Shown piece after piece: positions 18,722 through 27,485 of a stretch of DNA of 59,000 nt. The stretch is from JACKFB01 sp041389525 (lineage in GTDB: Bacteria > Myxococcota_A > UBA9042 > PHBI01 > JACKFB01). Below the pieces are notes generated by a model. That model saw only the letters and a list, made by a program, of their open reading frames with translations, had not been told where the DNA came from and made no database searches. Position 1 is the stretch's first letter. Every line of letters starts with the position of its first letter. The stretch covers positions 1-59,000 of the forward strand of contig JAWKRR010000049.1 in assembly GCA_041389525.1 (NCBI GenBank). Direction: 5' to 3'. Made by a program: the position numbers and the translations under genes.

Positions 18722-21286
18722 ATGGCGAGAATCCACACTTTCAACGTCACGCCACGGCTCCCGGCCGCGCTGCAGCCGCTGCTCGACCTCGCCTACGACC
18801 TGACCTGGTCCTGGTACCCCGAGCTGCGCCGGCTCTTCTGCGAGCTGGACCCGGCCCTGTGGCGTGAGACCAACGGCAACCCCGTGGCGCTCTTGTCGCG
18901 CTTGGACCAGCCGCGCATCGACGCGCTGGCCGCCGACGCCGCGCTGCTCGCGCGGGTGGAGGCCATGACCGCGCGCGTCGCCGCCGAGCGAAGCGCGCCC
19001 GCGTGGTTCGAGCGCGAGCACGGCAGCGCCGACGACCGCGCGATGCTGGTGGCGTACTTCTGCGCGGAGTTCGGGATCAGCGAGGCGCTGCCGATCTATT
19101 CGGGCGGCCTCGGCGTCCTCGCGGGCGACCACCTCAAGAGCGCCAGCGAGGAAGGGATCCCGCTGGTCGCCGTCGGGCTGATGTATCAGCAGGGATACTT
19201 CCGGCAGTATCTCAACGAGGACGGATGGCAGCAGGAGGCGCCCTACGACAACGACTTCGCGCTGCTGCCGGTTCAGCGCGCGCGCCGTCTGGACGCGACC
19301 CCGGCCACAGTCGAGCTGAGCATCGAGGGGCGGCCGGTGCAGGTGCGCATCTGGGAGGCCCGCGTGGGCCGGGTGCGCTTGCTGCTGCTGGACACGAACT
19401 CGCCGCACAACGCGCCAGCGGACCGCGAGATCACCGGGCAGCTCTACGGCGGCGGGACCGCGCTGCGGTTTCGGCAGGAGCTGGTGCTGGGCATCGGCGG
19501 CGTGCGGGCTCTGCGTGCGCTGGACCTACACCCGACGGTCTTTCACATGAACGAGGGGCACTCGGCCTTCCTCGCGCTGGAGCGGATTCGCGAGGCCGTG
19601 AAGGCCGGGTACGACTTCGACACGGCCCGCGAGCTGTGCGCGGCGTCCAACGTGTTCACGACCCACACGCCCGTGGCGGCGGGCTTCGACATCTTCACGG
19701 TGGAGCAGCTGGCCGAGCTGTTGCCGACCCTGCACGACGAGCTGGGGATCTCGCGGCAGCGGCTGCTGGCGCTCGGCGCGCACGAGGGCGACCCGGGGCT
19801 CACCCGCGGGTTCAACATGGCCTACCTGGCGCTCCGCTCGTCCGGAGGGGTCAATGGGGTGTCGCAGCTACACGCGGAGGTCTCGCGCGGCATGTGGCAG
19901 CGCCTGTGGCCGGGCTACGAGACGGCCGAGGTCCCGATTCGCGGCATCACCAACGGGATCCACACGCGGACCTGGGTGGGGCGCGAGATGGGCGAGCTTT
20001 TTGACCGCTACCTGGGGGCGGCGTGGACCGGCGCGACCCATGAGGCCGAGTCGTGGGCGGGGGTCCGCGAGATCCCGGACCGCGAGCTGTGGGCGGCGCA
20101 CGAGCTTGGCCGCGGGCGGCTGGTGGACTTCGTGCGGGCGCGCACCGCGGAGCAGCTGAGCAAGCGCGGGCGTCCGCGCTCCGAGGTGGACGCGGCGCGG
20201 ACGATGTTCGACCCGCGCGCGCTGACCATCGGGTTCGCGCGGCGCTTCGCGACCTACAAGCGGGCGAACCTGCTGCTGCGCAATCCCGACCGGCTGCGCG
20301 CGCTGCTGACCTCGACCGAGCGGCCGGTCCAGTTCGTCTTCGCCGGCAAAGCGCACCCCAAAGATGAGCCGGGCAAGCAGCTCATCAAGGAGATCGTGCA
20401 CTTCGCGCGCGACCCCGAGGTGCGGCGTCGCATCGTGTTCCTCGAGGAGTACGACATGGGCGTGGCCCGAAAGCTGGTCCAGGGCGTCGACGTCTGGCTG
20501 AACAACCCGCGGCGGCCCAAGGAGGCCAGCGGGACCAGCGGCATGAAGGTGGTCCCGAACGGCGGCCTGAACCTCTCGGTCCTCGACGGCTGGTGGGCGG
20601 AGGCCTTCGACGGCGTGGGGGGCTGGGCCATCGGGGCCGGCGAGACCTACGAAGACGACGTCGATCGGGGAGACGCCATCGAGGCGGATCTGCTCTTGGA
20701 CCTGCTGGAAGACCAGGTGCTGGGCGAGTTCTACGATCGCGAGGACGGCGAGCTGTCGGCGCGCTGGCTGACGCGGGTGAAGGCGTCGATGGCGCGGCTG
20801 AGCCCGCGCTTCTGCACGAACCGGATGGTCCACGACTACGCGGAGCAGCTCTACCTGCCGGGGCATCGCCGCGGCCGCGAGCTCGCCGCCGATGGGGCCC
20901 GGCCCGCGCGCGAGCTCGGGCAGCAGGTCGCGCGCTTCGAGGCCGCCTGGGAGGGCGTCCGCGTGGGCGAGGTGGCCGTCGAGGTCCCGCGGGACCTGCC
21001 CATGGGCGAGTCGGTCGCCGTGCGGGCCGACGTCAACCTCGGCGGGCTGGAGCCTGAAGAGTTGCTGGTCGAGATCCTCGGCGGCCGCATCGACGGGCAC
21101 CGGCAGATCCTCGACGGTACCCTGGTCGAGATGACGCCGGGACCAAGCGGCAGCGAGGGGATCGCTAGCTATTCGGGCCGCTGGACCCCCATCTCCGCGG
21201 GTCAGTCGGCCTGCACGGTTCGGGTGCGCCCGCGGCTGCCGTCCAGCTCGCCCGTGCGCTCGCTGCCCGTTCGTAGCTGGGAGTAG
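18722..21286 (+). CDS. glgP: Alpha-glucan (glycogen/maltodextrin) phosphorylase, GT35
   Basis: The 854-aa product matches the DUF3417-containing alpha-glucan phosphorylase subgroup. The N-terminal about 110 residues (PALQPLLDLAYDLTWSWYPE) form the DUF3417 part. The catalytic core has FCAEFGISEALPIYSGGLGVLAGDHLKSAS, HMNEGHSAF and TTHTPVAAG, and the PLP-binding lysine is K609 in GTSGMKVVPNGG. It degrades glycogen-like glucans with phosphate to glucose-1-phosphate in the cytoplasm. It is monocistronic and divergent from the transglutaminase-like gene across 84 bp. The gene symbol is by family and not by orthology test. Confidence 0.95.
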   Translation: MARIHTFNVTPRLPAALQPLLDLAYDLTWSWYPELRRLFCELDPALWRETNGNPVALLSRLDQPRIDALAADAALLARVEAMTARVAAERSAPAWFEREHGSADDRAMLVAYFCAEFGISEALPIYSGGLGVLAGDHLKSASEEGIPLVAVGLMYQQGYFRQYLNEDGWQQEAPYDNDFALLPVQRARRLDATPATVELSIEGRPVQVRIWEARVGRVRLLLLDTNSPHNAPADREITGQLYGGGTALRFRQELVLGIGGVRALRALDLHPTVFHMNEGHSAFLALERIREAVKAGYDFDTARELCAASNVFTTHTPVAAGFDIFTVEQLAELLPTLHDELGISRQRLLALGAHEGDPGLTRGFNMAYLALRSSGGVNGVSQLHAEVSRGMWQRLWPGYETAEVPIRGITNGIHTRTWVGREMGELFDRYLGAAWTGATHEAESWAGVREIPDRELWAAHELGRGRLVDFVRARTAEQLSKRGRPRSEVDAARTMFDPRALTIGFARRFATYKRANLLLRNPDRLRALLTSTERPVQFVFAGKAHPKDEPGKQLIKEIVHFARDPEVRRRIVFLEEYDMGVARKLVQGVDVWLNNPRRPKEASGTSGMKVVPNGGLNLSVLDGWWAEAFDGVGGWAIGAGETYEDDVDRGDAIEADLLLDLLEDQVLGEFYDREDGELSARWLTRVKASMARLSPRFCTNRMVHDYAEQLYLPGHRRGRELAADGARPARELGQQVARFEAAWEGVRVGEVAVEVPRDLPMGESVAVRADVNLGGLEPEELLVEILGGRIDGHRQILDGTLVEMTPGPSGSEGIASYSGRWTPISAGQSACTVRVRPRLPSSSPVRSLPVRSWE

Positions 21287-21303
21287 CGCCGTCCCCGGAG
21301 CCT

Positions 21304-22074
21304 TCAGCCCTTACGTTCCAGCAGCTCCATCGCCTTCTTCAAGCTGATGCGCATTCGCTCCAGCGAGCGGCCGAGCTCGGCGGTCTCGCCGGTCCCGTTG
21401 GTGGGCACGGGCGTGTCCAGTTTGCCGCGGCTCATCACGTCGGCGCTGCTGGTCAGCAGCGAGATCGAGCGCGAGACGCGGTGGCCGACCAGGAAGACCA
21501 TGGCGCCCGCGAGCAGCGCGGAGATGACGCTGATGATCTGCAGCAGCCAGATCTTGTCGACGGCCTCGGCGGCCACCGTCACGAGGCGGCCGGTCATCGC
21601 GCCGGCGGACGCGACGAGCTCGGCGTCGTTGGCGGCCAGCTTGCGCAGCGCCTCGGCGTTCGAGCCGCCCGAGTCGATGAACTCGTCGGCCGCGAGCTTA
21701 GTGACACGCCAGATCGCGAGCTGCGCGCGCGCGACCTGGCGGGCCTGCTCGTCTTCCACCCCGGGGACGTAGCGATACTCGCGCCCGGCGGCGTCCAAGG
21801 GCACGCGGCCGCCAGCGAGCAAGCCCCACAACGACTCCTGAAACTGCACCACCGTGCGCCGCAGGTCCACGGCGTGCTCGGCGTCGCGGTTCTCTCGAAA
21901 TAGCAGCGCGTGGTTGGTGATTCGCTGCGCGAGCGTGCCCTGCCGACTCGACAACTCGGTCTGCATGGTGAGGCTGGCGAGGCTGGCGTTGGTCGCAACC
22001 AGCCAGATCCCCAGGCCCACGATGACCAGGACGAGCACGCCCACGGCGAGGAATAGTTGGCGTCGGACCGACAT
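21304..22074 (-). CDS. HAMP-domain membrane protein without output domain
   Basis: The 256-aa product has TM1 at about residues 7-27, a mostly helical periplasmic segment of about 140 residues, TM2 at about 178-198, then a HAMP-like region (SRSISLLTSSADVMSRGKLDTPV) and a short coiled end. No kinase, methyl-accepting or cyclase domain follows, so it looks like a sensor or adaptor half. It is the last gene of the Ser/Thr kinase operon. A TTG at 22113, overlapping the previous stop as TTGA, is a possible longer start; the ATG at 22074 places TM1 at the N-terminus. Neither has a strong ribosome-binding site. Confidence 0.75.
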   Translation of the reverse strand: MSVRRQLFLAVGVLVLVIVGLGIWLVATNASLASLTMQTELSSRQGTLAQRITNHALLFRENRDAEHAVDLRRTVVQFQESLWGLLAGGRVPLDAAGREYRYVPGVEDEQARQVARAQLAIWRVTKLAADEFIDSGGSNAEALRKLAANDAELVASAGAMTGRLVTVAAEAVDKIWLLQIISVISALLAGAMVFLVGHRVSRSISLLTSSADVMSRGKLDTPVPTNGTGETAELGRSLERMRISLKKAMELLERKG

Positions 22075-22109
22075 CGTGCGCCCGATTTGGGCTGCAGCAC
22101 GCTGCCCTG

Positions 22110-22883
22110 TCAACCCTTCCAGGCGGCGAGGGACTCAAATGCGGCCGCGTCTCGGACGTTCTCGATGTCGTGCGCGAGGCGCTCCCGAAGCTCCGCGGCT
22201 CGCGACCAGTCCGCCGGGCCGGTCTGTAGCCACTCGCTGAAGTACTTGTCGAACAGGAGGCGCCCGAGGGGGCCGACGTGGGAGATAAAGGCGTTGCAGA
22301 TTTGGTCGAGGCGCTCGCCAAACCGGTCGTGGGCCAGCTCGCGCGCGGCCGCGAGGTCGGTGGCGTGCGGCGGCTCGCCCGTGGCGTCGGCGGGCAGGGG
22401 CGGCGGGGCGCTCGTCGGCGGGGCGCTCTTCGGGGGGGCCGCGCTGGCCGTCGTCGCCTCAGCGCTGGCCGTCGTCGCGCCGTCGGCGGCATCGGGGGGC
22501 TGCAGCGAGGGACGCAGCTCGTTGGCGGCGCTGGCCGAGCGCGCCTCCAGTCGCTTGAGCGATGAGCCGGGCATGCCCAGCACGATGAGCGCCGCGTCGT
22601 CTGTCAGGTGGTAGCAGAGGATCGACGCGGCCGGGAAATGCGCGAAGAAGTCGAGCATCCCGTACCCGCGCTCCTTCGCGTCAGCGGTCAGCTGCCGGAA
22701 GATGCCCTCGATGAGCTGCATGCGGTCGGCGCCGATGCCCACCATGCGGGTGGACGCCACGCACTCGCCGTTCTGCGTCACGAACGCGCCGATGCACCCT
22801 TCGCTCGCCCCGAGCAGGTTCAGTACACGGCGCATCGGGCTCGCCTGCTGGACGCTTGCGGTCGGCATGGCCGGGACAACCAC
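22110..22883 (-). CDS. Roadblock/LC7-like two-domain protein of the kinase operon
   Basis: The 257-aa product has an N-terminal domain of about 100 residues (GCIGAFVTQNGECVAST ... SILCYHLTDDAALIVLGMP) whose strand-helix-strand pattern resembles roadblock/LC7 folds. An Ala/Pro-rich linker follows (about 125-170). The C-terminal helical domain FISHVGPLGRLLFDKYFSEW...LRERLAHDIENV resembles regulatory tails seen on bacterial Ser/Thr kinases. Function is unknown; a scaffold or regulator for the adjacent kinase is inferred. The GTG at 22883 starts one base after the kinase stop; an ATG at 22868 is the alternative. Confidence 0.6.
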   Translation of the reverse strand: MVVPAMPTASVQQASPMRRVLNLLGASEGCIGAFVTQNGECVASTRMVGIGADRMQLIEGIFRQLTADAKERGYGMLDFFAHFPAASILCYHLTDDAALIVLGMPGSSLKRLEARSASAANELRPSLQPPDAADGATTASAEATTASAAPPKSAPPTSAPPPLPADATGEPPHATDLAAARELAHDRFGERLDQICNAFISHVGPLGRLLFDKYFSEWLQTGPADWSRAAELRERLAHDIENVRDAAAFESLAAWKG

Positions 22884-22884
22884 C

Positions 22885-24765
22885 TCAATCGATCTCAGAC
22901 AACCGGAGTTGCAAGTCAGTGCCAGAGTGAGTGGCGGCCACGATCATATCACGTTCGCGAACTGTGACACCGAGCCATCGCCCCTCGCGCCCCTGGAGCT
23001 CGACCGACGAGACGCGCCCGAGGTTGAGGCCCTTGGAGATGGCGTTTGCGGCGCGTACGCCCTTCTCGACCAGCTCGGTGTCCCGCTCGGAGTAGTCGCC
23101 GAGATCGTCTTTCACGGAGGCCACGGCGGGCAGGATCTCGTCGAGGCCCTCCGGCGGCGAGCCCGGCGAGGAGGCCCGCCGCCCGCGCGTGTTGGCGGCG
23201 GTGTAGGGCGCGGTGGTGGGGCGCTGGGCTGAGCGCATGCGCACGCGGGTGTCTTCGCGGCCGCGGATGGTGGACGGCGGGCCGTCTTCCTCGCGGGTGT
23301 CGCGCCCCACGCGCCGCGACGCCACCCCGCGTGGCGCGGTCTTTCCGCCGCCCGCGCCACCGCCGCCCATCAGCGGGACCAGCGTCAGCTCGAGGGCTGA
23401 CGCCATCTCGATCATGGAGCTGAAGCGATCGTCGGGCTTCTTGGCGAGGGCGCGCTCGATGATCTCGTCGGCCTCGGCCGGGATCCGCAGGTCCGGGCGC
23501 ACCTCGCTCGGGCGCCGCGGCGGCTCGATGATGTGCTTGGTCATCGTCTCGACCGCGTTGGCACCCACGAAGGGCGTGTCCGCGACCAGCATGTTGAACA
23601 TGACGCCACCGAGGGCATAGATGTCCGCGCGCGCGTCCACGTCACGCCCCAGCGCCTGCTCTGGCGACAGGAACTCGGGCGTCCCGTAGACCTTGCCCGG
23701 CTGCGTGAGGCTCGCGTCGTCCCGCTCGTACTCGGCGACCTTGGCGACGCCGAAGTCCATGACCTTGACGAAGATCTCGTTGCCGCGCTCTTGCAGCAGG
23801 ATGTTCGCCGGCTTCAGGTCGCGGTGGATGATGCCGCCCGCGTGCGTGGCGGCCAGCGCCGAGCAGATCTGCAGCGCGATCTCGCGGACGGTCTCCCAAG
23901 GGATCGGGCCGTCCTCTTGGATGATCTGGTCGAGGGGCTTGCCCTCGATGAACTCCATGACCAGGAAGGGCGTGCCGGTCTCGGTGGTGCCGAAATCGGT
24001 GACGTCGACGATGTGCTGGTGTCCGATGGACGACGCGGTGCGTGCCTCGCGGACGAAGCGCACGATGGCCTCGTCTTGGTGCATGCGCGTCAGGTTCAAC
24101 AGCTTGATGGCCACGCGCCGCTGCAACACGATGTGCTCGCCCTCGTAGACGGTGCCCATCGCCCCGCGACCCACGACCCGCTTGACCCGGTACCGCCCCT
24201 GGAGCTCGGTGCCGGCGGCGAGGTCGGCCTCGACCTCTGCGCCGTCGAAGTCGTCGAGATCTTCGGCCGAATCGTCCCCATCGAACGCCGCGGACTCGGC
24301 AGAGCTCGGCTCGTCGCCGTCAACGTCGTCGTTGTCGTCGTCGTCATGGGGCGCAGAGGCCTCGGCGTCGTCCTCACCAGCCGCCTCGACCGCGTCGGCT
24401 TCCGGCGCGAGGTCTTCGGCGTCGTCGCTCGCCGGCTCGGCCGCGTCGTCACCCGCCAGCTCGGCCGCGTCGTCGCTCGCCGGCTCGGCCGCGTCGTCAC
24501 CCGCCAGCTCGGCCGCGTCATCACCCGCCACGAGATCGTCGCCATCCGCGCCTGCCGGGGGCTCCACCTCGTCGACGGTCGTGCGCTCGGCGTCATCCGC
24601 GGCGGCGGCGCTTGCCTGCTCCTCCGCCGTGCCCGCGTCATCCGACGACGGAAGCGGCGGCATGCCTGCCGAGGGGCCGTCCTCCGCGGGATCCGCGGGG
24701 GTCCCCTTGCTCGCCCTCACGTCAGCCACGGTCGGCGACCCCAGGAACCGGCGGCGGGGCGGCAC
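22885..24765 (-). CDS. Eukaryotic-like Ser/Thr protein kinase with acidic repeat N-terminus
   Basis: The 626-aa product has an acidic Asp/Ala/Glu-rich N-terminus (about 1-185) containing tandem ELAGDDAAEPASDDAA units. A kinase domain (about 191-455) follows with the Gly loop VGRGAMGTVYEG, K221 in VAIK, HRDLKPAN (D316), DFG (D337) and GTPEFLSPEQ. After a linker, the C-terminal 80 residues (LVEKGVRAANAISKGLNLGRVSS...DLQLRLSEI) resemble a roadblock-like fold. No membrane helix is seen, so it is cytoplasmic. It is first in an operon with the roadblock-like and HAMP proteins. The GTG at 24765 is the longest start; shorter starts within the acidic region cannot be excluded. Confidence 0.9.
   Translation of the reverse strand: MPPRRRFLGSPTVADVRASKGTPADPAEDGPSAGMPPLPSSDDAGTAEEQASAAAADDAERTTVDEVEPPAGADGDDLVAGDDAAELAGDDAAEPASDDAAELAGDDAAEPASDDAEDLAPEADAVEAAGEDDAEASAPHDDDDNDDVDGDEPSSAESAAFDGDDSAEDLDDFDGAEVEADLAAGTELQGRYRVKRVVGRGAMGTVYEGEHIVLQRRVAIKLLNLTRMHQDEAIVRFVREARTASSIGHQHIVDVTDFGTTETGTPFLVMEFIEGKPLDQIIQEDGPIPWETVREIALQICSALAATHAGGIIHRDLKPANILLQERGNEIFVKVMDFGVAKVAEYERDDASLTQPGKVYGTPEFLSPEQALGRDVDARADIYALGGVMFNMLVADTPFVGANAVETMTKHIIEPPRRPSEVRPDLRIPAEADEIIERALAKKPDDRFSSMIEMASALELTLVPLMGGGGAGGGKTAPRGVASRRVGRDTREEDGPPSTIRGREDTRVRMRSAQRPTTAPYTAANTRGRRASSPGSPPEGLDEILPAVASVKDDLGDYSERDTELVEKGVRAANAISKGLNLGRVSSVELQGREGRWLGVTVRERDMIVAATHSGTDLQLRLSEID
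24409..24531 (-). repeat. 48-bp tandem repeat inside the kinase gene
   Basis: About two and a half in-frame copies of a 48-bp unit encode alternating ELAGDDAA and EPASDDAA octapeptides in the acidic N-terminus of the kinase. The copies are nearly identical at DNA level, which suggests recent slippage-type expansion. Confidence 0.7.
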
Positions 24766-25000
24766 CTGTTCGAGCGTGAGCGCGAAGGCCGCAATGTACC
24801 AGGGCCGGCATGATGCGGCGTAGCTCCCGGAGCGCGAGGGAGTGAGTCAGTTGCCCACTATCCTGCACCAAACGGTAGTTCAGGGCCAGAACCCAAGGAC
24901 GCATCGCGCGCCGACTTGGGTCTCGGACGCGGAGGCCCAGCGGCTGCTGGGTCTCTGCGACGCATGTGTCGCGAAGCCGCCATGGAGGCGGATTCGCGAG

Positions 25001-25531
25001 TCAAACGGTCTCAGCCTCCGACTCCAGGATCTCAGAGAGCACTTCCCACTCGTCGATGATCCTCGATCGTGTGCATCCCCAGACGTTGCAGACGGCTGCG
25101 ATGTGCGAGTCCTTGCGCTCGGCGCTGAGGTGAATCGCGCGCAGGGTGCCGCGCCCGCAAGCGCAGGCGGCGTACTCGCGCAGGGACTCGTTGCAGGTCG
25201 GGCAAGCCAGCCCGCACACCGCACCGGCTGGGATGTCCTCGCCCCCCGTCTTCTCGTCATGCCCGTGGATCGGCGACAGGTAGACCGAGTGCGTCACGCC
25301 CTGCGCGGTGACCCGCAGCCCAACGCCCGGAAAGCCCCCGAACTGCGGGTTCTCCTCCTCCACCAGCCGATGGCCGTTGTGGCAGTACGCTTGCGTGATG
25401 ACCACCAGCGCGTCGTCCACCAGCTCGACTTCGGATTCACCCGACCACGTCGCGGGATCGGTCTTCCGCAGCTTCACGCCCGTCGTCTTCACGTTCCGGC
25501 GGGCGTCTCTGTCGCGAGGTCGCGTAGCCAT
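25001..25531 (-). CDS. Cys-rich, putative zinc-binding hypothetical protein
   Basis: The 176-aa product is not recognised. It contains YCHNGHRL, CGLACPTCNESL, CACGRG and CNVWGC, enough Cys/His for one or two zinc-ribbon-like sites. There is no signal peptide or membrane segment. The segment NPQFGGFPGVGLRV...HSVYLSPIHG looks like an ordered beta region between the Cys clusters. GGAGGGGAG lies about 6 nt before the ATG at 25531. It is flanked by same-strand genes at distances of more than 100 bp on both sides, so it may be transcribed alone. Confidence 0.65.
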   Translation of the reverse strand: MATRPRDRDARRNVKTTGVKLRKTDPATWSGESEVELVDDALVVITQAYCHNGHRLVEEENPQFGGFPGVGLRVTAQGVTHSVYLSPIHGHDEKTGGEDIPAGAVCGLACPTCNESLREYAACACGRGTLRAIHLSAERKDSHIAAVCNVWGCTRSRIIDEWEVLSEILESEAETV

Positions 25532-25641
25532 GCTCTCCCCTCCGGGCGTGATGCGGGCCCGGCCCGATGCCAATGGTGGTGTCGCGCGCTCGTCGGTTCC
25601 CCTCCCGATCCCGCGCTCGCAATCGATGGCGAGTCATCCGG

Positions 25642-27324
25642 TTAGCGCGGAGCGCTGGCCCCGTCAACTGAGCGGGTGGCGACCTTCGCGCCTGCGGGGA
25701 CTCCCACGGTAATCGGTGCTTCTGGGCCCAGGGGCGCTGGGCGCGAGGGCGGCGAGACCATACGGTTGCTCTGGTCCTTCTGCATGCACCACGCCTTCGC
25801 GTCGCCGTAGCGCAGCTCGTAGGGCACGTAGACCATGCAGCTCCCCGCGTCGCACCACGCGTCGCAGGTCGTGAAGGTCACGTCGTGCTCGCGCACCCAG
25901 CTCTTGCCCGTTCGCGTGTCGCAGACGCGGTTGTAACCCTTGGAGTTTGGGTCATCCTTCTTCTCGCCGCGCGAATGGATCGCGGTCACGATCCGCTGCG
26001 GGATCCCCTTGGACCACATGCCCACGCGGCGCTCCTGGGCGTCCGCCTGCACGGCGAGCAGCGCGGGGTCCGGCGCGCCCTTGCCGACGTGAAACACGTG
26101 CCCCAGGCCGTCACGCAGCAGCCGCTCCGACAGATCGCGGCACGCCACCAGCACGCGCCCGTAGCCGCCGCTCCCCGGCAGCTTCTTGCAATGCCACTCG
26201 CCGCCCCGCGCGACCGCCGTGGCCTCCTTGGCGTTGGCGTACAGCTCATCCGCGTCGAAGCCGCCCCAGAAGTGCGCGGGGCCGTACGATTCCAGGCTGT
26301 TGTACTCAGCCATCCGCACGCCCGCGTCCTTGTCCGGGCCCTCCAGGATGTCGAAGGAGTCGCCGTCGCTCCAGTGCACGCGCGTCCGCAGCCCGTCGAG
26401 CAGGATGAACTGCTCCGGCGGGTCCGGGACCACCGGCATGGTCACGTGGGCGGGGGCAGGGCGCGGGCCGTCTGGCGCCTGGGCGGCGGGCCGATCGTTG
26501 TCGCGGCGGTAGGGGAACCCGAGCTGCGGCGCCGCGGTCATCTTGTTGGGCGGCCGATTCTTCAAACAGTCAGGTTTTATCTTGCCGTATCGCACGTCGA
26601 AGGGGGCGTGGATCATGCAGCTTCCGCCCCAGCAGAAGGCGTCGCAGGTCTCGAAGACCGTCGTGTGCTCGATGACCGCCGACTTGCCGGTGCGGGTGTC
26701 GCAGACCCGGTTGTAGCCCTTCTTCGTGCCGCCATCCTCGCCATAGGAGTGGATGCTGGTCACGATCCACGCCGGGATCCCCTTCGCCCAGATGCCCTTC
26801 CGCTCGCGCTGCGCGTCAAGCTGCAGGCGCATCAGCGCCGGGTCCGGGTCGCCGTCGCCTACGTGGAACACGTGCGCCAGCCCGGCCGAGAGGATGGCCT
26901 CGGTCAGCTCAGGGCAGTTGATCAGCGCGCGCTTGTAGCCGCCGGTCCCGGGCATCGTGATGCAGGCCCACTCGCGGCTCTTCGCCAGCTTCTGACCGGC
27001 CTTGGCCTCGTCATAGAGCTGGTAGCCGTGAAAGCCGCCCCAAAAGTGCACCGGGCCGTAGGATTCCAGCGTGTTGTAGCCGGCGAGCCGGGCCCGCAGG
27101 TCGCGCTCGGGGCCCTCGAGCACCCGAAACGAGTCGCCGTCGTTCCAGTTCACGCGCGTGCGCCGCCCATCGAGCGAGATGAACTGTGGCTGCGACTTGC
27201 CGCGCGGCTTCTCCTTCTTCTTGTAGCCGCCGGAGCCGGACGCGGGGCAAGCCGCGAGAGAGCACGCCACGGCGAGCGTGGCCGTGACGATGAGGCCGGT
27301 CAAAAGCGCGCGACGAGTGGACAC
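25642..27324 (-). CDS. Lipoprotein with two tandem thermonuclease (SNase)-like domains
   Basis: The 560-aa product has a lipoprotein signal ending ACSLAAC. Two homologous halves follow (about 45-270 and 300-530). Each has DGDSF, then an Arg and YN(T/S)LESYGP, then Y(K/G)R, which align with SNase D21, R35, E43 and R87; SNase D40 is Asn in both. Each half also has a second Cys-rich part, YNRVCDTRTGKS...CDA(F/W)C...SCM. The key catalytic Arg and Glu are kept, so both domains may be active nucleases outside the cytoplasmic membrane. AAGGAGG (27330-27336 on the opposite strand) sits 5 nt before the GTG at 27324. Confidence 0.8.
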   Translation of the reverse strand: MSTRRALLTGLIVTATLAVACSLAACPASGSGGYKKKEKPRGKSQPQFISLDGRRTRVNWNDGDSFRVLEGPERDLRARLAGYNTLESYGPVHFWGGFHGYQLYDEAKAGQKLAKSREWACITMPGTGGYKRALINCPELTEAILSAGLAHVFHVGDGDPDPALMRLQLDAQRERKGIWAKGIPAWIVTSIHSYGEDGGTKKGYNRVCDTRTGKSAVIEHTTVFETCDAFCWGGSCMIHAPFDVRYGKIKPDCLKNRPPNKMTAAPQLGFPYRRDNDRPAAQAPDGPRPAPAHVTMPVVPDPPEQFILLDGLRTRVHWSDGDSFDILEGPDKDAGVRMAEYNSLESYGPAHFWGGFDADELYANAKEATAVARGGEWHCKKLPGSGGYGRVLVACRDLSERLLRDGLGHVFHVGKGAPDPALLAVQADAQERRVGMWSKGIPQRIVTAIHSRGEKKDDPNSKGYNRVCDTRTGKSWVREHDVTFTTCDAWCDAGSCMVYVPYELRYGDAKAWCMQKDQSNRMVSPPSRPAPLGPEAPITVGVPAGAKVATRSVDGASAPR

Positions 27325-27485
27325 AGGGCCCTCCTTACCGAAGGCCGAGACGCTACCACAAGGCCGGCCCGCCCGTGCCACCGCGCGTACGCCTGCCGCG
27401 CGTTCCGTTTCGCCGCCACACACGTGAGGCTTGAGCGGAGCCGCCGCCTGACTATAGTGCTGCGGGTCGCACTCTGGAGCCTGCC

